DNA from: Azospirillum oryzae
Lineage (GTDB): Bacteria; Pseudomonadota; Alphaproteobacteria; Azospirillales; Azospirillaceae
DNA: 64,000 bases
Assembly (NCBI RefSeq): GCF_008364795.1
Contig: NZ_VTTM01000008.1
Coordinates: 62,001-126,000, forward strand
Reading direction: 5' to 3'
Shown here: positions 43,578 through 52,324 of the stretch, in pieces
Layout: each line of letters opens with the position of its first letter
How positions within the stretch are numbered: position 1 is the first letter of the stretch
Position numbers and translations under genes: made by a program
Notes under the pieces: model-generated
Database searches by the model: none
What the model saw: the letters and a program-made list of their open reading frames with translations, nothing else
What the model was told of the DNA's origin: nothing

Positions 43578-44131
43578 GTCTCATTCCCAGTGAAATCGTT
43601 TGGGCTGGCTGGGTTGGGCGCGGGGTTGCGGAAAATCTGATCCTGCCGGGCATGCAGGATCACCACGCCGATATCCCATGGAACGATGCGTGGTTCACTC
43701 AGCAGTTCTTGCAGCGTGAACAGCCGCATGGCAGCCCCTTCGTGGAGCACCATCCGGGCGATGTCTTCCGCTGTGATCCGGGCCTCGAAAAAGACCTTTC
43801 GGCTCGCCCCTACGTCCAACTGCGGCATGATGAAGCCGGTTTCGGTGAACCAGTCCAGCTTGCCGGGCTGGAACTCCAACTCTTCCATCAGCTCGCGCAA
43901 CGCGGCTTGGCGTGGCGTCTCACTATCCTCGACCCTGCCGCCGAACAATGCCCAATGGCTGGGCACTCGAAGCCAGGGAAGATCATCCCGAAGCTGCATC
44001 AGATAACGCCTGTCGGCCGTAACCAACAACACCGCGACATCCCGCAGCAGCCAGCCCGGTCCCCCAGGCAGGAGGCCGCCATCGCCATCGGCCTCGTCGG
44101 ACTGACCGCTTATGGCAGGTTCGTCCTCCAT
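43556..44131 (-). CDS. NUDIX hydrolase
   Basis: 191 residues with a good Nudix box, GGRVEDSETPRQAALRELMEELEF (G-x5-E...REL-EE), inside a domain that starts DVAVLLVTADRRYLMQLRDDLPWL. It would hydrolyse a nucleoside diphosphate linked to another group, for example an NDP-sugar. It is the last gene of the 12-gene minus-strand operon, 13 nt after the radical SAM gene. A house-cleaning or specific sugar-nucleotide role are both possible. Confidence 0.8.
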   Translation of the reverse strand: MEDEPAISGQSDEADGDGGLLPGGPGWLLRDVAVLLVTADRRYLMQLRDDLPWLRVPSHWALFGGRVEDSETPRQAALRELMEELEFQPGKLDWFTETGFIMPQLDVGASRKVFFEARITAEDIARMVLHEGAAMRLFTLQELLSEPRIVPWDIGVVILHARQDQIFRNPAPNPASPNDFTGNETASDRIG

Positions 44132-44144
44132 CGAGTGCAGCCGA

Positions 44145-45269
44145 TCAGATAAAGCTGAGATGCTGAGGCGGGGAACCGATTGGCTTTTCCAGCGTGATGT
44201 GACCCTTCAGATGTGCGTCAAGAACCTCATTCACCTTGTGCTGGAGGCACAGCGTGCCGCACATGGTTTGGGCATTGAAGTCTGGGCTGGCGAGATAATT
44301 CATCACATCCCAGTAATGGTCACTCGCCCAAATGTCCTTGAAACGGGTTTCACAAATATTACCGATGTGGAATTTCTTATATCGTTCGTTGAACAGCATG
44401 CCGCAGGGAGCGACCAATCCGGAACCGGAGAGCTGAATCATGAATGGCGGGCCATAGCAGCGTTGATAGCTGCGGCGGTGTCCGTCCTGTATCTTCGACC
44501 ACTTGACGACGACCTTGTAATCCTCGTCCGACATCTCCTCGGCCTGATGAAGCAAATCGTAGATTGCCTCATACCCTCCATAGTCGACTCCCAATGAGCC
44601 ATCCTCGTCATCCGAACAATGCTTGATCACTAGGTAATCGGGCCGCAGTTCCTTGCCCAGCCGCGCCAGCGGCAGGATCTGATCGGCATATTGGGGCATC
44701 AGGACCATTTGAAGGCCGATGGTCACCGACAATCCCAAGCGCTTCTTGATCTCCACCATATCCCGGATGTTCTCGCACACCCGGTCGAACCAATGCTCCT
44801 TGACCCCCATGATCTCGGCGTAACGCTGGCGTTCTCCGGCCGAGATGTTGACGCGGAGATAGGTCATGTGCGGAAGAATTTCCTCCAGCTTCCGCCGGTT
44901 CAGCACGAAGCCGTTGGTTCCGCAGGCCATGGACAGGCCAAGTTCGCTGCCACGCACAATGGTGTCGACGAACACCGGCGAGATGGTGCTTTCGCCGTCC
45001 GAAACGAGGCTGATGCCCTTGACGCCGATCTCCGCACAATCTTCCAGGAAATCGTACATGACCTTCTGGTTGATGACGCCTCGATCGTTCTCCTGCAGCA
45101 TCGCATAACAGAAATGGCAGCCGTAATTGCAGGCTCGCGTCAATGCCATATCGATCGTGATGGGAGCGATGCGTTCGCCACGCTCCCAAGCCCGCACTCG
45201 ATCCTCATGCCAAGCGATCTTCGTCCCATCCAAGATGAGCTGCGTGTGATCAGACATGATGCTGCTCAT
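44145..45269 (-). CDS. Radical SAM protein with SPASM-like C-terminus
   Basis: 374 residues. The 4Fe-4S/SAM motif is ACNYGCHFCYA (C-x3-C-x2-C, about residues 47-54). GISLVSDGESTISP matches the strand following the cluster, and the C-terminal part has further Cys (RCYGPPF, VAPCGM, MCGTLCLQ) as in SPASM/twitch domains binding extra clusters. GAGGAG 7 nt before the ATG fixes the start at 45269. Such enzymes modify peptides or sugars by radical chemistry; context favours a sugar or small-molecule substrate. It resembles the protein at 62176 in motif layout and length. Confidence 0.8.
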   Translation of the reverse strand: MSSIMSDHTQLILDGTKIAWHEDRVRAWERGERIAPITIDMALTRACNYGCHFCYAMLQENDRGVINQKVMYDFLEDCAEIGVKGISLVSDGESTISPVFVDTIVRGSELGLSMACGTNGFVLNRRKLEEILPHMTYLRVNISAGERQRYAEIMGVKEHWFDRVCENIRDMVEIKKRLGLSVTIGLQMVLMPQYADQILPLARLGKELRPDYLVIKHCSDDEDGSLGVDYGGYEAIYDLLHQAEEMSDEDYKVVVKWSKIQDGHRRSYQRCYGPPFMIQLSGSGLVAPCGMLFNERYKKFHIGNICETRFKDIWASDHYWDVMNYLASPDFNAQTMCGTLCLQHKVNEVLDAHLKGHITLEKPIGSPPQHLSFI

Positions 45270-45293
45270 GGTCGAGACTCCTCACATCACGGA

Positions 45294-46376
45294 TCAGAGG
45301 CGCCGGATGGCGTTCTGGTCCTTGAGCTGTTCATGGTAGAGTTGCAGGCTCTGATCGACGCCACGCTTTAACGCCCGCTCAAGCGCCCGCATCGCGGGCG
45401 GCTTTTCCTTGGGAGCGACGCCATTGCCGAAGGTCACCAGGATGCGCACCGGCTGACCGTGCAGGTCGTCGTCGATGCGCAGCAATCGGATGTCCCCTTC
45501 GGTCAATCCGGCTTCTGTCAGGAACGCCGCGATCGCAGCCGAGATCCGGCTCATCCGCTCGGCAGCATCCAGTCCCAGCCATGATGCCGACGGCAGTTGA
45601 TCGAACTCGTTGTAGCGGGGCGGCAGATTCATACGCGCCCAGTAGTCGTCGCGGATCGCATGGGCCATTCGCACCACCGGCACGAAGGCGGGGTCGGCGT
45701 TGACGGGATGCAGTACGCCGGCGACCGGGCGCGTCAACTCGACGGCATGGAGAGACGCCATCGCTCGGATGGCTCCATGATCGGCGGCATCGTCGACGGG
45801 CGTGTCGAGAATGGCAGAACATAGAGCATCCAGGATCGCCCGCTCCACGGGGGTACGCGCGCCCACATGGCAGGCGGCCCGAACGATGTGGCCGGCGTCC
45901 GGTTCGACCAGCACGCACAGTTGCGCGGGGCCTTCTTCGACGGCGACACGAACGAGGCCGTCATGCGGCTCCAGCCTGAGTCCCTCATGCTTGAGGTCGG
46001 CGAGCCTGCGCAACAGCCCGTCACGCAAGCCATGGTGCACATCGCGCAGAGCCGACACCATGCCCAGGCCGCGCACGTTGACCACCACGCCGTCGCCGGC
46101 CGGGGTGATGGACGCGCTGCCCAGTTGCGACAGAAGAGCCAGAAGCTCACCATCGCGGGCGGCGGGCAAGGTGCTGCGGCGCACCGCCACGGCGATGTCG
46201 GGCGTGGACAGGGCCTCGGCCGACTCCGCCATATTGAGGATCCCTTTGACCGGATCCTCGTCCGGCACCCAGATTTCCAGGTAATCGAATCCGACCCTAT
46301 GCCCACGCAAGGCATTCAACAGGCCGTTTTCGAACTCGGCGACGAGCGTCTCGTATTGGATCGGACTGGTATCCAT
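45294..46376 (-). CDS. Conserved-looking protein of unknown function
   Basis: 360 residues. I do not recognise a family. It is soluble, without signal or membrane segments. It starts MDTSPIQYETLVAEFENGLL and contains a central HVGARTPVERAILDALCSAILDTPVDDAADHG and a C-terminal NLPPRYNEFDQLPSASWLGLDAAERMSRI. The only conspicuous Cys are in the middle part. It sits 4 nt from the aminotransferase gene and 24 nt from the radical SAM gene, inside the long operon, so it should act in the same pathway. The frame is open up to 46418. Confidence 0.6.
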   Translation of the reverse strand: MDTSPIQYETLVAEFENGLLNALRGHRVGFDYLEIWVPDEDPVKGILNMAESAEALSTPDIAVAVRRSTLPAARDGELLALLSQLGSASITPAGDGVVVNVRGLGMVSALRDVHHGLRDGLLRRLADLKHEGLRLEPHDGLVRVAVEEGPAQLCVLVEPDAGHIVRAACHVGARTPVERAILDALCSAILDTPVDDAADHGAIRAMASLHAVELTRPVAGVLHPVNADPAFVPVVRMAHAIRDDYWARMNLPPRYNEFDQLPSASWLGLDAAERMSRISAAIAAFLTEAGLTEGDIRLLRIDDDLHGQPVRILVTFGNGVAPKEKPPAMRALERALKRGVDQSLQLYHEQLKDQNAIRRL

Positions 46377-46380
46377 GATG

Positions 46381-47514
46381 TCACGTCCGGTCGTAAAAGG
46401 CATTAACCGTCGCGGCAACGCGGCGCACGTCCGCCTCCGACAGATACTGATTGACCGGCAGGGTCAGAATGCGTTTCGCCTGCGTCTCGGTAACCGGGAA
46501 GTCGCCGGGCTTGTAACCCAGGCTGCTGGCAGCGGGCTGCAGATGGATTGGGATCGGATAATGCACGGCAGTGCCGATTCCATGCTCGCCAAGCCAGCTC
46601 TGTAGCGCATCCCGTTGGTCGACCTGCACCACGAAGGTATGGAAGGTGTTGAATTCGTGCTCCAGGCAGGGGGGCATGAAGACGTGTTCGGGGGCGAGCA
46701 GGCTCTGGTAAAGCGCTGCGTTGCGTCGGCGGCGCTCGGTGACCTGAGGCAACCGCTTCAGCCGCATCAGCAGGATCGACGCCTGCAGGGTGTCCAGGCG
46801 CGACACGATGCCGAACTCCGTCACCGTGTTCCGATCAGCCAGCCCGTGGTTGCGGAGCAGGCGGATGCGCCGAGCGATGTCGGAACGGCGTGTCACGAGG
46901 AAACCGGCGTCGCCACAGGCGTTCAGGTTCTTCAGCGGATGTGCCGAGAAGCAGCCGATGTCGCCGATGGTGCCCGCCAGCCGGCCACGGTGAAGCGAAC
47001 CGATGGCTTGGGCCGCGTCTTCGATGACCTGCAGGCCATGCCTTTCGGCCAGTGCCAGGATCGCATCCATATCCGCGATGCGGCCGGTCAGGTGGACCGG
47101 CATGATCGCCTTGGTGCGCGGGGTGATGGCGCGGGCAACCGCGTCGGGGTCGATGTTCTGGTCGGGCAGGACATCGACCAGAACCGGCCGGGCACCGACA
47201 TGCACGATGCTGGAGGTGGAGGCGACGAAGGAATTGGCCGGGGTGATGACCTCGTCGCCATGCCCGATGCCGAGCACACGCATGGCCAGCACCAGCGCGT
47301 CGGTGCCCGAATTCAGGCAGACCGCCTCCTCCACCGAGTGCATTTCGGCCAAAGCGCGCTCAAGCGCGTGCACGGCGCCGCCGCCGATGTAGTCGCCGCG
47401 CCGCAGGGCGTCGGTTACGACCGCCAGCAGTTCGTCTCTTTCCTCTTCGAACTGAGCGGAGAGATTGACATAGGGAATGGGGGCCGGATTCACCGGCCGG
47501 TCAGCGTCCGGCAT
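46381..47514 (-). CDS. DegT/DnrJ/EryC1-type PLP aminotransferase (copy 1)
   Basis: 377 residues of the sugar aminotransferase family. PLP-site markers are visible: SGTDALVLAMRVLGIGHGDEVITPANSF, EDAAQAIGS and the Schiff-base Lys in FSAHPLKNLNACGDAGF. Family members transaminate 3- or 4-keto NDP-sugars. The start MPDADRP at 47514 has GGAG 5 nt upstream and overlaps the preceding aminotransferase gene by 14 nt. It is clearly a paralogue of that gene (shared HYPIPIHLQ...GYKPGDFPVT block), indicating a duplication with possible functional split. Confidence 0.88.
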   Translation of the reverse strand: MPDADRPVNPAPIPYVNLSAQFEEERDELLAVVTDALRRGDYIGGGAVHALERALAEMHSVEEAVCLNSGTDALVLAMRVLGIGHGDEVITPANSFVASTSSIVHVGARPVLVDVLPDQNIDPDAVARAITPRTKAIMPVHLTGRIADMDAILALAERHGLQVIEDAAQAIGSLHRGRLAGTIGDIGCFSAHPLKNLNACGDAGFLVTRRSDIARRIRLLRNHGLADRNTVTEFGIVSRLDTLQASILLMRLKRLPQVTERRRRNAALYQSLLAPEHVFMPPCLEHEFNTFHTFVVQVDQRDALQSWLGEHGIGTAVHYPIPIHLQPAASSLGYKPGDFPVTETQAKRILTLPVNQYLSEADVRRVAATVNAFYDRT

Positions 47515-48604
47515 AATAGCTCCGCACCGCATCAATCACATAGTCCTGCTCTTCCCGCGTGATGTGTTGATCGGTCGGGAACGTGATGATCGTTTCCGTG
47601 TGCCGATCGGTGACCGGAAAATCACCGGGCTTGTAGCCCAGGAATTTCAGGCCGTCCTGCAGGTAAAGAGGGATCGGGTAATGGATCTTGGCTTCGACTC
47701 CCTTGTCGATCAGATGGCGCAACAGGCCGTCGCGGTCTTCGGCAAAAACGATGTAGAGATGATAGACCAGACGCATGCCGGAAACCCGCGGCGGAATGCG
47801 GATTTGCGGGATGGTCGAAAGCTGCGCATCGTAATATTCTGCGTTGGCGATGCGGCGGTCGGAAATCGACTTGGCTTCCCCGATCAGCCAGTTGCCGACG
47901 ACGGCCTGCAGCGAATCCAGCCTGGAATTGTATCCGAGAATTTCAATCTCATCGCGGTTTCGCATGCCATGATTACGAAGCAGGCGCAGATTGCGGGCCA
48001 TGTCGTCGTCGTCGGTGACGACCACGCCTGCATCCCCCCAGACGTTGAGATTCTTCAGCGGGTGCAGGGAGAAGGCGCCGGCATTGCCCCAGGTTCCGGA
48101 ATTCCTGCCGCCGATATTGGCCAGGATGCCCTGGCAGGCGTCCTCGACCACCGGCAGGCCATATCGCTCCGCGATCGGCATGAGCTTGGTCATGTCGGTC
48201 ATATAGCCTGTGAAGTGCACAGGCACGATCGCCTTGGTACGCGGCGTGATCGCCGCCTCCAACTGGTCGACGTTCATGCAGAACGTGTCGTCGCAATCCA
48301 CGAACACCGGCCGCGCGCCGATTTCGTTGATGGCGCCCACCGTGGCGATGAAGGTGTTCGCCGTGGTGATGACCTCGTCGCCATGCCCGATGCCCAGCGC
48401 CTTCAGCGGCAGCTTGATGGCGTCTGTTCCGGACCCCACGCCAACGGCGTGCCGGCTTCCGATCAGCTCGGCGAAGCGGCTTTCGAACCGGGTCAGGGGC
48501 TCACCCAGCGTGAAGTCGCCTGTGGCGACGAAACGCTTGATCTCCGCCAGGAGGTCATCGATTTCGGCGAATTGCTGGGGCAAGTAGGAGTAGCGAACCT
48601 TCAT
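47501..48604 (-). CDS. DegT/DnrJ/EryC1-type PLP aminotransferase (copy 2)
   Basis: 367 residues. GSGTDAIKLPLKALGIGHGDEVITTANTFIATVGAI, EDACQGILANIGG and the PLP Lys in FSLHPLKNLNVWGDAG define the family; HYPIPLYLQDGLKFLGYKPGDFPVT is the substrate-side block shared with copy 1. The ATG at 48604 is preferred to a TTG at 48607. It lies 15 nt downstream of the E1-beta-like gene. It probably introduces an amino group into an unusual NDP-sugar. Confidence 0.88.
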   Translation of the reverse strand: MKVRYSYLPQQFAEIDDLLAEIKRFVATGDFTLGEPLTRFESRFAELIGSRHAVGVGSGTDAIKLPLKALGIGHGDEVITTANTFIATVGAINEIGARPVFVDCDDTFCMNVDQLEAAITPRTKAIVPVHFTGYMTDMTKLMPIAERYGLPVVEDACQGILANIGGRNSGTWGNAGAFSLHPLKNLNVWGDAGVVVTDDDDMARNLRLLRNHGMRNRDEIEILGYNSRLDSLQAVVGNWLIGEAKSISDRRIANAEYYDAQLSTIPQIRIPPRVSGMRLVYHLYIVFAEDRDGLLRHLIDKGVEAKIHYPIPLYLQDGLKFLGYKPGDFPVTDRHTETIITFPTDQHITREEQDYVIDAVRSYYAGR

Positions 48605-48619
48605 CAATGAATTCCCACC

Positions 48620-49702
48620 TTAAAAAGGTCCGCGGAAGGTCGGATGCGGGACATCCACCGGCAGTTTGGCGAGTTCCGCGGCCAACGCCGCACGCGGAGC
48701 GGCGATGCGCGCAGGCTCGATCCCGGTCAGCGCCGCGGCGGCGTCGATGATGCTGAGCGCGGTCGGGTAGAAGTCGGTCAGCAAGGCGCGGGAGCTGGGG
48801 GTCGGATGCTCCGGCAGGCCAAGCCGTACAGGCGGCGTGACCAGGGAGCCGAACGCCTGCTCCACGACGGTGGCGACCACCTCGGCACCGATGCCGAACT
48901 GGCGGAAGCCGGTGTCGATGAACAGCAGCCGCCCGGTACGTCGCACGGAGTCGACGATCGGTTCCGGTGCGAATGGCCGGAGCACCGCCATGTCGATGAC
49001 ATCGGCACTGATGCCCGCCTTCTCCAGCGTCTCGGCGGCGCGCAGGGCCTCCAGCAGCATGTAGGAGGTCGCGACGATGGTCACGTCGCCACCCTCGCGC
49101 ACGCGGCGGGGACCGTCGAGCGGAACCGTGTAGCGGCCCGCGGGAACATGGCCGGTCGCGTAATGGACCCAGCGATGCTCGATCATGATGACCGGGTTCG
49201 GATCTTCCAGCGCGGCGATCAATTGGCCCTTGGCCTCGCGCGCCGTCGTCGGCATGACCACCTTCAGGCCGGGGATCATGGCGAACAGAGGCTCAAGGCT
49301 CTGCGAATGCGCCGGTCCCTGGCCCCAGCCGCGCCCCACGATCATCCGCACGACCAGCGGTACCGTGTGATGGCCCCCGGTGACGTAGCAGGTCTTGGCG
49401 GCGTTGTTGAAAAGCTGTTCCAGCGACAACAGCGCGAAGTCGACCCGCTGATGCACGATCAGCGGCCGGCGGCCCATGATCGCCGCACCGATGGCGACAC
49501 CGGTGAAGCCGTTCTCGGCGATGGGCATTTCCATGACCCGGGCGGCTCCGTACCGCTCGGCCAGCCCGGCCGTCGTGCCGAAGATCGCCTTGGGATCGCT
49601 CACCCCCTCGCCCATCACGAAGATCCGGGGATCATGCTCCATGGCGACGTCCGTCGCCTCGCGGAGCGCCTCGGCGACATTGAGGATTCGCGCCTCAGCC
49701 AT
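48620..49702 (-). CDS. Alpha-ketoacid dehydrogenase E1 beta-like subunit
   Basis: 360 residues, transketolase pyrimidine-binding and C-terminal domains. ILNVAEALREATDVAMEHDPRIFVMGEGVSDPKAIFGTTAGL, MPIAENGFTGVAIGAAIMGRRPLIVHQRVDF and the C-terminal GISADVIDMAVLRPFAPEPIVDSVRRTGRLLFIDTGF are typical. It forms the active thiamine-diphosphate enzyme with the alpha-like subunit encoded just upstream (8-nt overlap). No lipoyl E2 or E3 gene is present, so the pair probably does C-C bond chemistry or decarboxylation for the sugar pathway. The start at 49702 is chosen because GAGGAG lies 8 nt upstream; 49708 is an alternative. Confidence 0.85.
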   Translation of the reverse strand: MAEARILNVAEALREATDVAMEHDPRIFVMGEGVSDPKAIFGTTAGLAERYGAARVMEMPIAENGFTGVAIGAAIMGRRPLIVHQRVDFALLSLEQLFNNAAKTCYVTGGHHTVPLVVRMIVGRGWGQGPAHSQSLEPLFAMIPGLKVVMPTTAREAKGQLIAALEDPNPVIMIEHRWVHYATGHVPAGRYTVPLDGPRRVREGGDVTIVATSYMLLEALRAAETLEKAGISADVIDMAVLRPFAPEPIVDSVRRTGRLLFIDTGFRQFGIGAEVVATVVEQAFGSLVTPPVRLGLPEHPTPSSRALLTDFYPTALSIIDAAAALTGIEPARIAAPRAALAAELAKLPVDVPHPTFRGPF

Positions 49703-50669
49703 AGACATGGCTCCTCGCGGTCTCGGGGGAAGGGAAGGGGGCCGTCTTGGCGAAGGCGAACGCCTCGTTGATCTCTGCCTGGATGGCCGCGGTCATGGCG
49801 GCTTCCGCCGCCTCGTCGTGCCGGCCTGCCGCGACGAGACGGCGGTGCGCCTGCTCGACGGGGCAGCGCTCCTTCCAGTCCAGGAACTCCGCCTCCGTGC
49901 GGTAACCAATGTCGTTGTCGTAGTTCGGACCGCAATGCTCGCGCCAGCGATAGGTGTCGAACACCAGCAGGGTGGGGCCGTCTCCGGCGCGCGCGCGGGC
50001 GATCGCGCGCCGGGCGGCTTCGCGCACCGCCTCCACGTCATTGCCGTCCGCCGCTTCGGCCGGCATGCCATAGCCGCGGGCCAGGTCGACGAAGGGGCGT
50101 CGGGGCTGGCGGTCCTTCAGGCCGGTGTAGCACGAGTACAGGTTGTTCTCGAGGATGAACAGAACCGGCAGCCGCATCAGCGCGGCGAAGTTCATGCTCT
50201 CGTGGAAAACCCCCTCTTCGATCGACCCGTCGCCCATGAAGGTGGCGGCGACCGCATCACGGCCCTCCTGACGGATGGCCAGCGCTGCCCCGACCGCGAT
50301 CGGAATGGAGCTTGCGACGATCGGCAGGCTGAGCAGGACGCCGGCGGTGGAATCGGTCAAATGCATGGAGCCGCCGCGGCCGCCGCAGCACCCTGCCGCC
50401 TTGCCATAGATTTCGGCCAACATCGCCTTGAGATCGCCGTTCTTGGCAAGGTAATGGGCATGGCAGCGATGGGTGCTGACCAACTGGTCGTCGGGGCGCA
50501 TTCCGGCGCAGACGCCGACGGCGACGGCTTCCTGCCCGATCGACAAATGGACGGGGCAGCGCATCTCCTGCTCGGCGTAGCGTACGGCCACCGCTTCCTC
50601 GATCATGCGGATGCGCCGCATGGCGCGGTACAAATCCGGAAGATCGGCACCAGCACGGGATGTGGTCAT
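49695..50669 (-). CDS. Alpha-ketoacid dehydrogenase E1 alpha-like subunit
   Basis: 324 residues. The thiamine-diphosphate motif GDGSIEEGVFHESMNFAALMRLPVLFILENN (GDG...NN) and GRGGSMHL are diagnostic for E1 alpha/acetoin dehydrogenase alpha subunits. It starts MTTSRAGADLPDLYRAMRRIRMIEEAV. The phospho-loop Ser region of metabolic E1 enzymes is replaced by YRWREHCGPNYDND, common in biosynthetic relatives. It overlaps the beta-like gene by 8 nt and follows the epimerase gene region by 22 nt. Substrate unknown. Confidence 0.85.
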   Translation of the reverse strand: MTTSRAGADLPDLYRAMRRIRMIEEAVAVRYAEQEMRCPVHLSIGQEAVAVGVCAGMRPDDQLVSTHRCHAHYLAKNGDLKAMLAEIYGKAAGCCGGRGGSMHLTDSTAGVLLSLPIVASSIPIAVGAALAIRQEGRDAVAATFMGDGSIEEGVFHESMNFAALMRLPVLFILENNLYSCYTGLKDRQPRRPFVDLARGYGMPAEAADGNDVEAVREAARRAIARARAGDGPTLLVFDTYRWREHCGPNYDNDIGYRTEAEFLDWKERCPVEQAHRRLVAAGRHDEAAEAAMTAAIQAEINEAFAFAKTAPFPSPETARSHVYG

Positions 50670-50691
50670 CGGTATGGCCCCCACCTTCCGG

Positions 50692-51693
50692 TCATTTCAG
50701 ATCGATCGTTTGCATTGTTCTGATATTGTGATAGCGGGGATCTTCCATGGCGTTGGGCAGCTTGCCCTCCCGGAAGGCCGTCACCAGATCGCGCACGGCG
50801 TCGGCGATGGTGCGCTTGGGCGCGAACCCCAGCTCCTCCCGGATCTTTTCCGACGACACATGGTAGGAGCGCGGATCGTTGGTCGGCAGGAAGTCCATCT
50901 GGACATGGTCGCCGACGATGTCTCGCACCATGGTGGCGAGGTCGACCACCGAATGGTTCTTTTCTCCGGCGTTGAAGATCTTGCCGTCGATCTGTTCATC
51001 TGGCAGTTGCAGCGATAGCAGATAGAGGTCGCAGATGTCGTCGATGTGAATGTTCGGGCGCAGTTGGGTACCGCCCATGACCTTGATCCGGCTGGTGTTG
51101 ACGGCGTGGTTGGTCAGGATGTTGACGATGACGTCCAGCCGCTGGCGCGGGGAATAGCCGCAGACGGTCGCCGGGCGGATGGTCAGGGTGACGAAGCCCG
51201 GTTCGCGTTCCTGCGCCAGCACGTCCTCGCACATGGCCTTGAACTTCGAATAGTCGGTCAGCGGCTCCAGCGGCAGATCCTCGGTGACCTCCACCCCTTC
51301 CTTGATGCCGTAGACCGAGGAGGAAGAGGCGTAGATGAACCGCTTGACGCCCGCCGCCTTGGAAAGCCGCACCAGGGGGCGGAAGGCGTCGAAATTGATC
51401 GACTTGCCCAGGCCGGGGTCGAGTTCGAAGGACGGGTCGTTGGAAATGCACGCCAGATGGATCACCGCGTCGCATCCGGCCAGGGCGTCGGCGACGGTGT
51501 CGGGGTCACGCAGGTCGCCCTTGATCTCGCGAAGCGCCGGGTTGCCGCGGCTGGACTTCAGGACGTCGTCGCCATACAGGTAGAGATCAAGAACCGTCAC
51601 CGCGTGTCCGGCTTCCAGCAGCTTCGGAACGAGGACGGCGCCGACATACCCCGCCCCGCCGGTCACGAGCACGCGCCAAGTCTTCTGGGTCAT
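50692..51693 (-). CDS. NAD-dependent nucleotide-sugar epimerase/dehydratase (SDR)
   Basis: 333 residues of the extended SDR family. The dinucleotide site is VLVTGGAGYVGAVLVPKLLEAG, with acidic DLYLYGDD after strand 2; catalytic SSSSVYG and YSKFK (Y-x3-K) follow, then LRPNIHIDDICDLYLLSL. The start at 51693 overlaps the stop of the SIS gene (ATGA) and has GGAGAG upstream. It probably epimerises or dehydrates the NDP-heptose or another NDP-sugar made by the neighbours. Confidence 0.85.
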   Translation of the reverse strand: MTQKTWRVLVTGGAGYVGAVLVPKLLEAGHAVTVLDLYLYGDDVLKSSRGNPALREIKGDLRDPDTVADALAGCDAVIHLACISNDPSFELDPGLGKSINFDAFRPLVRLSKAAGVKRFIYASSSSVYGIKEGVEVTEDLPLEPLTDYSKFKAMCEDVLAQEREPGFVTLTIRPATVCGYSPRQRLDVIVNILTNHAVNTSRIKVMGGTQLRPNIHIDDICDLYLLSLQLPDEQIDGKIFNAGEKNHSVVDLATMVRDIVGDHVQMDFLPTNDPRSYHVSSEKIREELGFAPKRTIADAVRDLVTAFREGKLPNAMEDPRYHNIRTMQTIDLK

Positions 51694-52313
51694 ACCAAGC
51701 TCTCCGCTTTCAAATCGCCGCTCCTGACCGATCCGTCCGTCGCCCGCCATCCCATCGCCAGATCGAGGATCGCGTGGCACAGGCTGAGATGCAGGATTTC
51801 GACGAAGCCGTAGGCATCCGAAGCGACATAGAAATTGACGTCGCCCATGCTGCGCAGGGGGTTGTCGGCCTTGAAGCCGCTGAACGTCGCCACCGCGCAG
51901 CCGATCCCGCGCGCGGCCGATACCGCCTTATGGATGTTGGGAGAGTTGCCGGAACTGGAAATCGCGATCAGCAGATCCCCCGATCGGCCATGCATCTCCA
52001 CCTGCCGGGCGAAGACGTTCTCGTATCCCAGATCGTTGCCGAGGCAAGTCAGCGCCGCCCCGTCGTTGAAGGCCAGGGATCGCAGATCGCCGTTCTTGGA
52101 ATAATCGATGGCGCAATGGCTGGCGATGCCGGCGCTGCCGCCGTTCCCCACGAACATCAGCTTGTGCCCGCTGTCGTGGGCCGCGCGCGCCTTGCGCTGC
52201 ACCCAGGCGAAGGCATCGGCCAGCCCCAGGGGACGCGCGGCTTCGTCGGTCGCTTCGGCTTGCCCGCCCAACCGGGCCAGGGTGCTAAAATAGGCTGAAA
52301 TGTCCCGTTCCAT
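51690..52313 (-). CDS. SIS-domain phosphoheptose isomerase-like protein
   Basis: 207 residues. HKLMFVGNGGSAGIASHCAIDYSKNG and LLIAISSSGNSPNIHKAVSAARGIG match the GmhA family, which converts sedoheptulose 7-phosphate to D-glycero-D-manno-heptose 7-phosphate. The ATG at 52313 is the first Met of the conserved part; the frame is open to 53027 as antisense-like shadow of the upstream gene in another frame. It follows the HldE-like gene by 11 nt. A GmhB phosphatase, needed in the ADP-heptose route, is not in the window. Confidence 0.85.
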   Translation of the reverse strand: MERDISAYFSTLARLGGQAEATDEAARPLGLADAFAWVQRKARAAHDSGHKLMFVGNGGSAGIASHCAIDYSKNGDLRSLAFNDGAALTCLGNDLGYENVFARQVEMHGRSGDLLIAISSSGNSPNIHKAVSAARGIGCAVATFSGFKADNPLRSMGDVNFYVASDAYGFVEILHLSLCHAILDLAMGWRATDGSVRSGDLKAESLV

Positions 52314-52324
52314 GCATGTACCGC

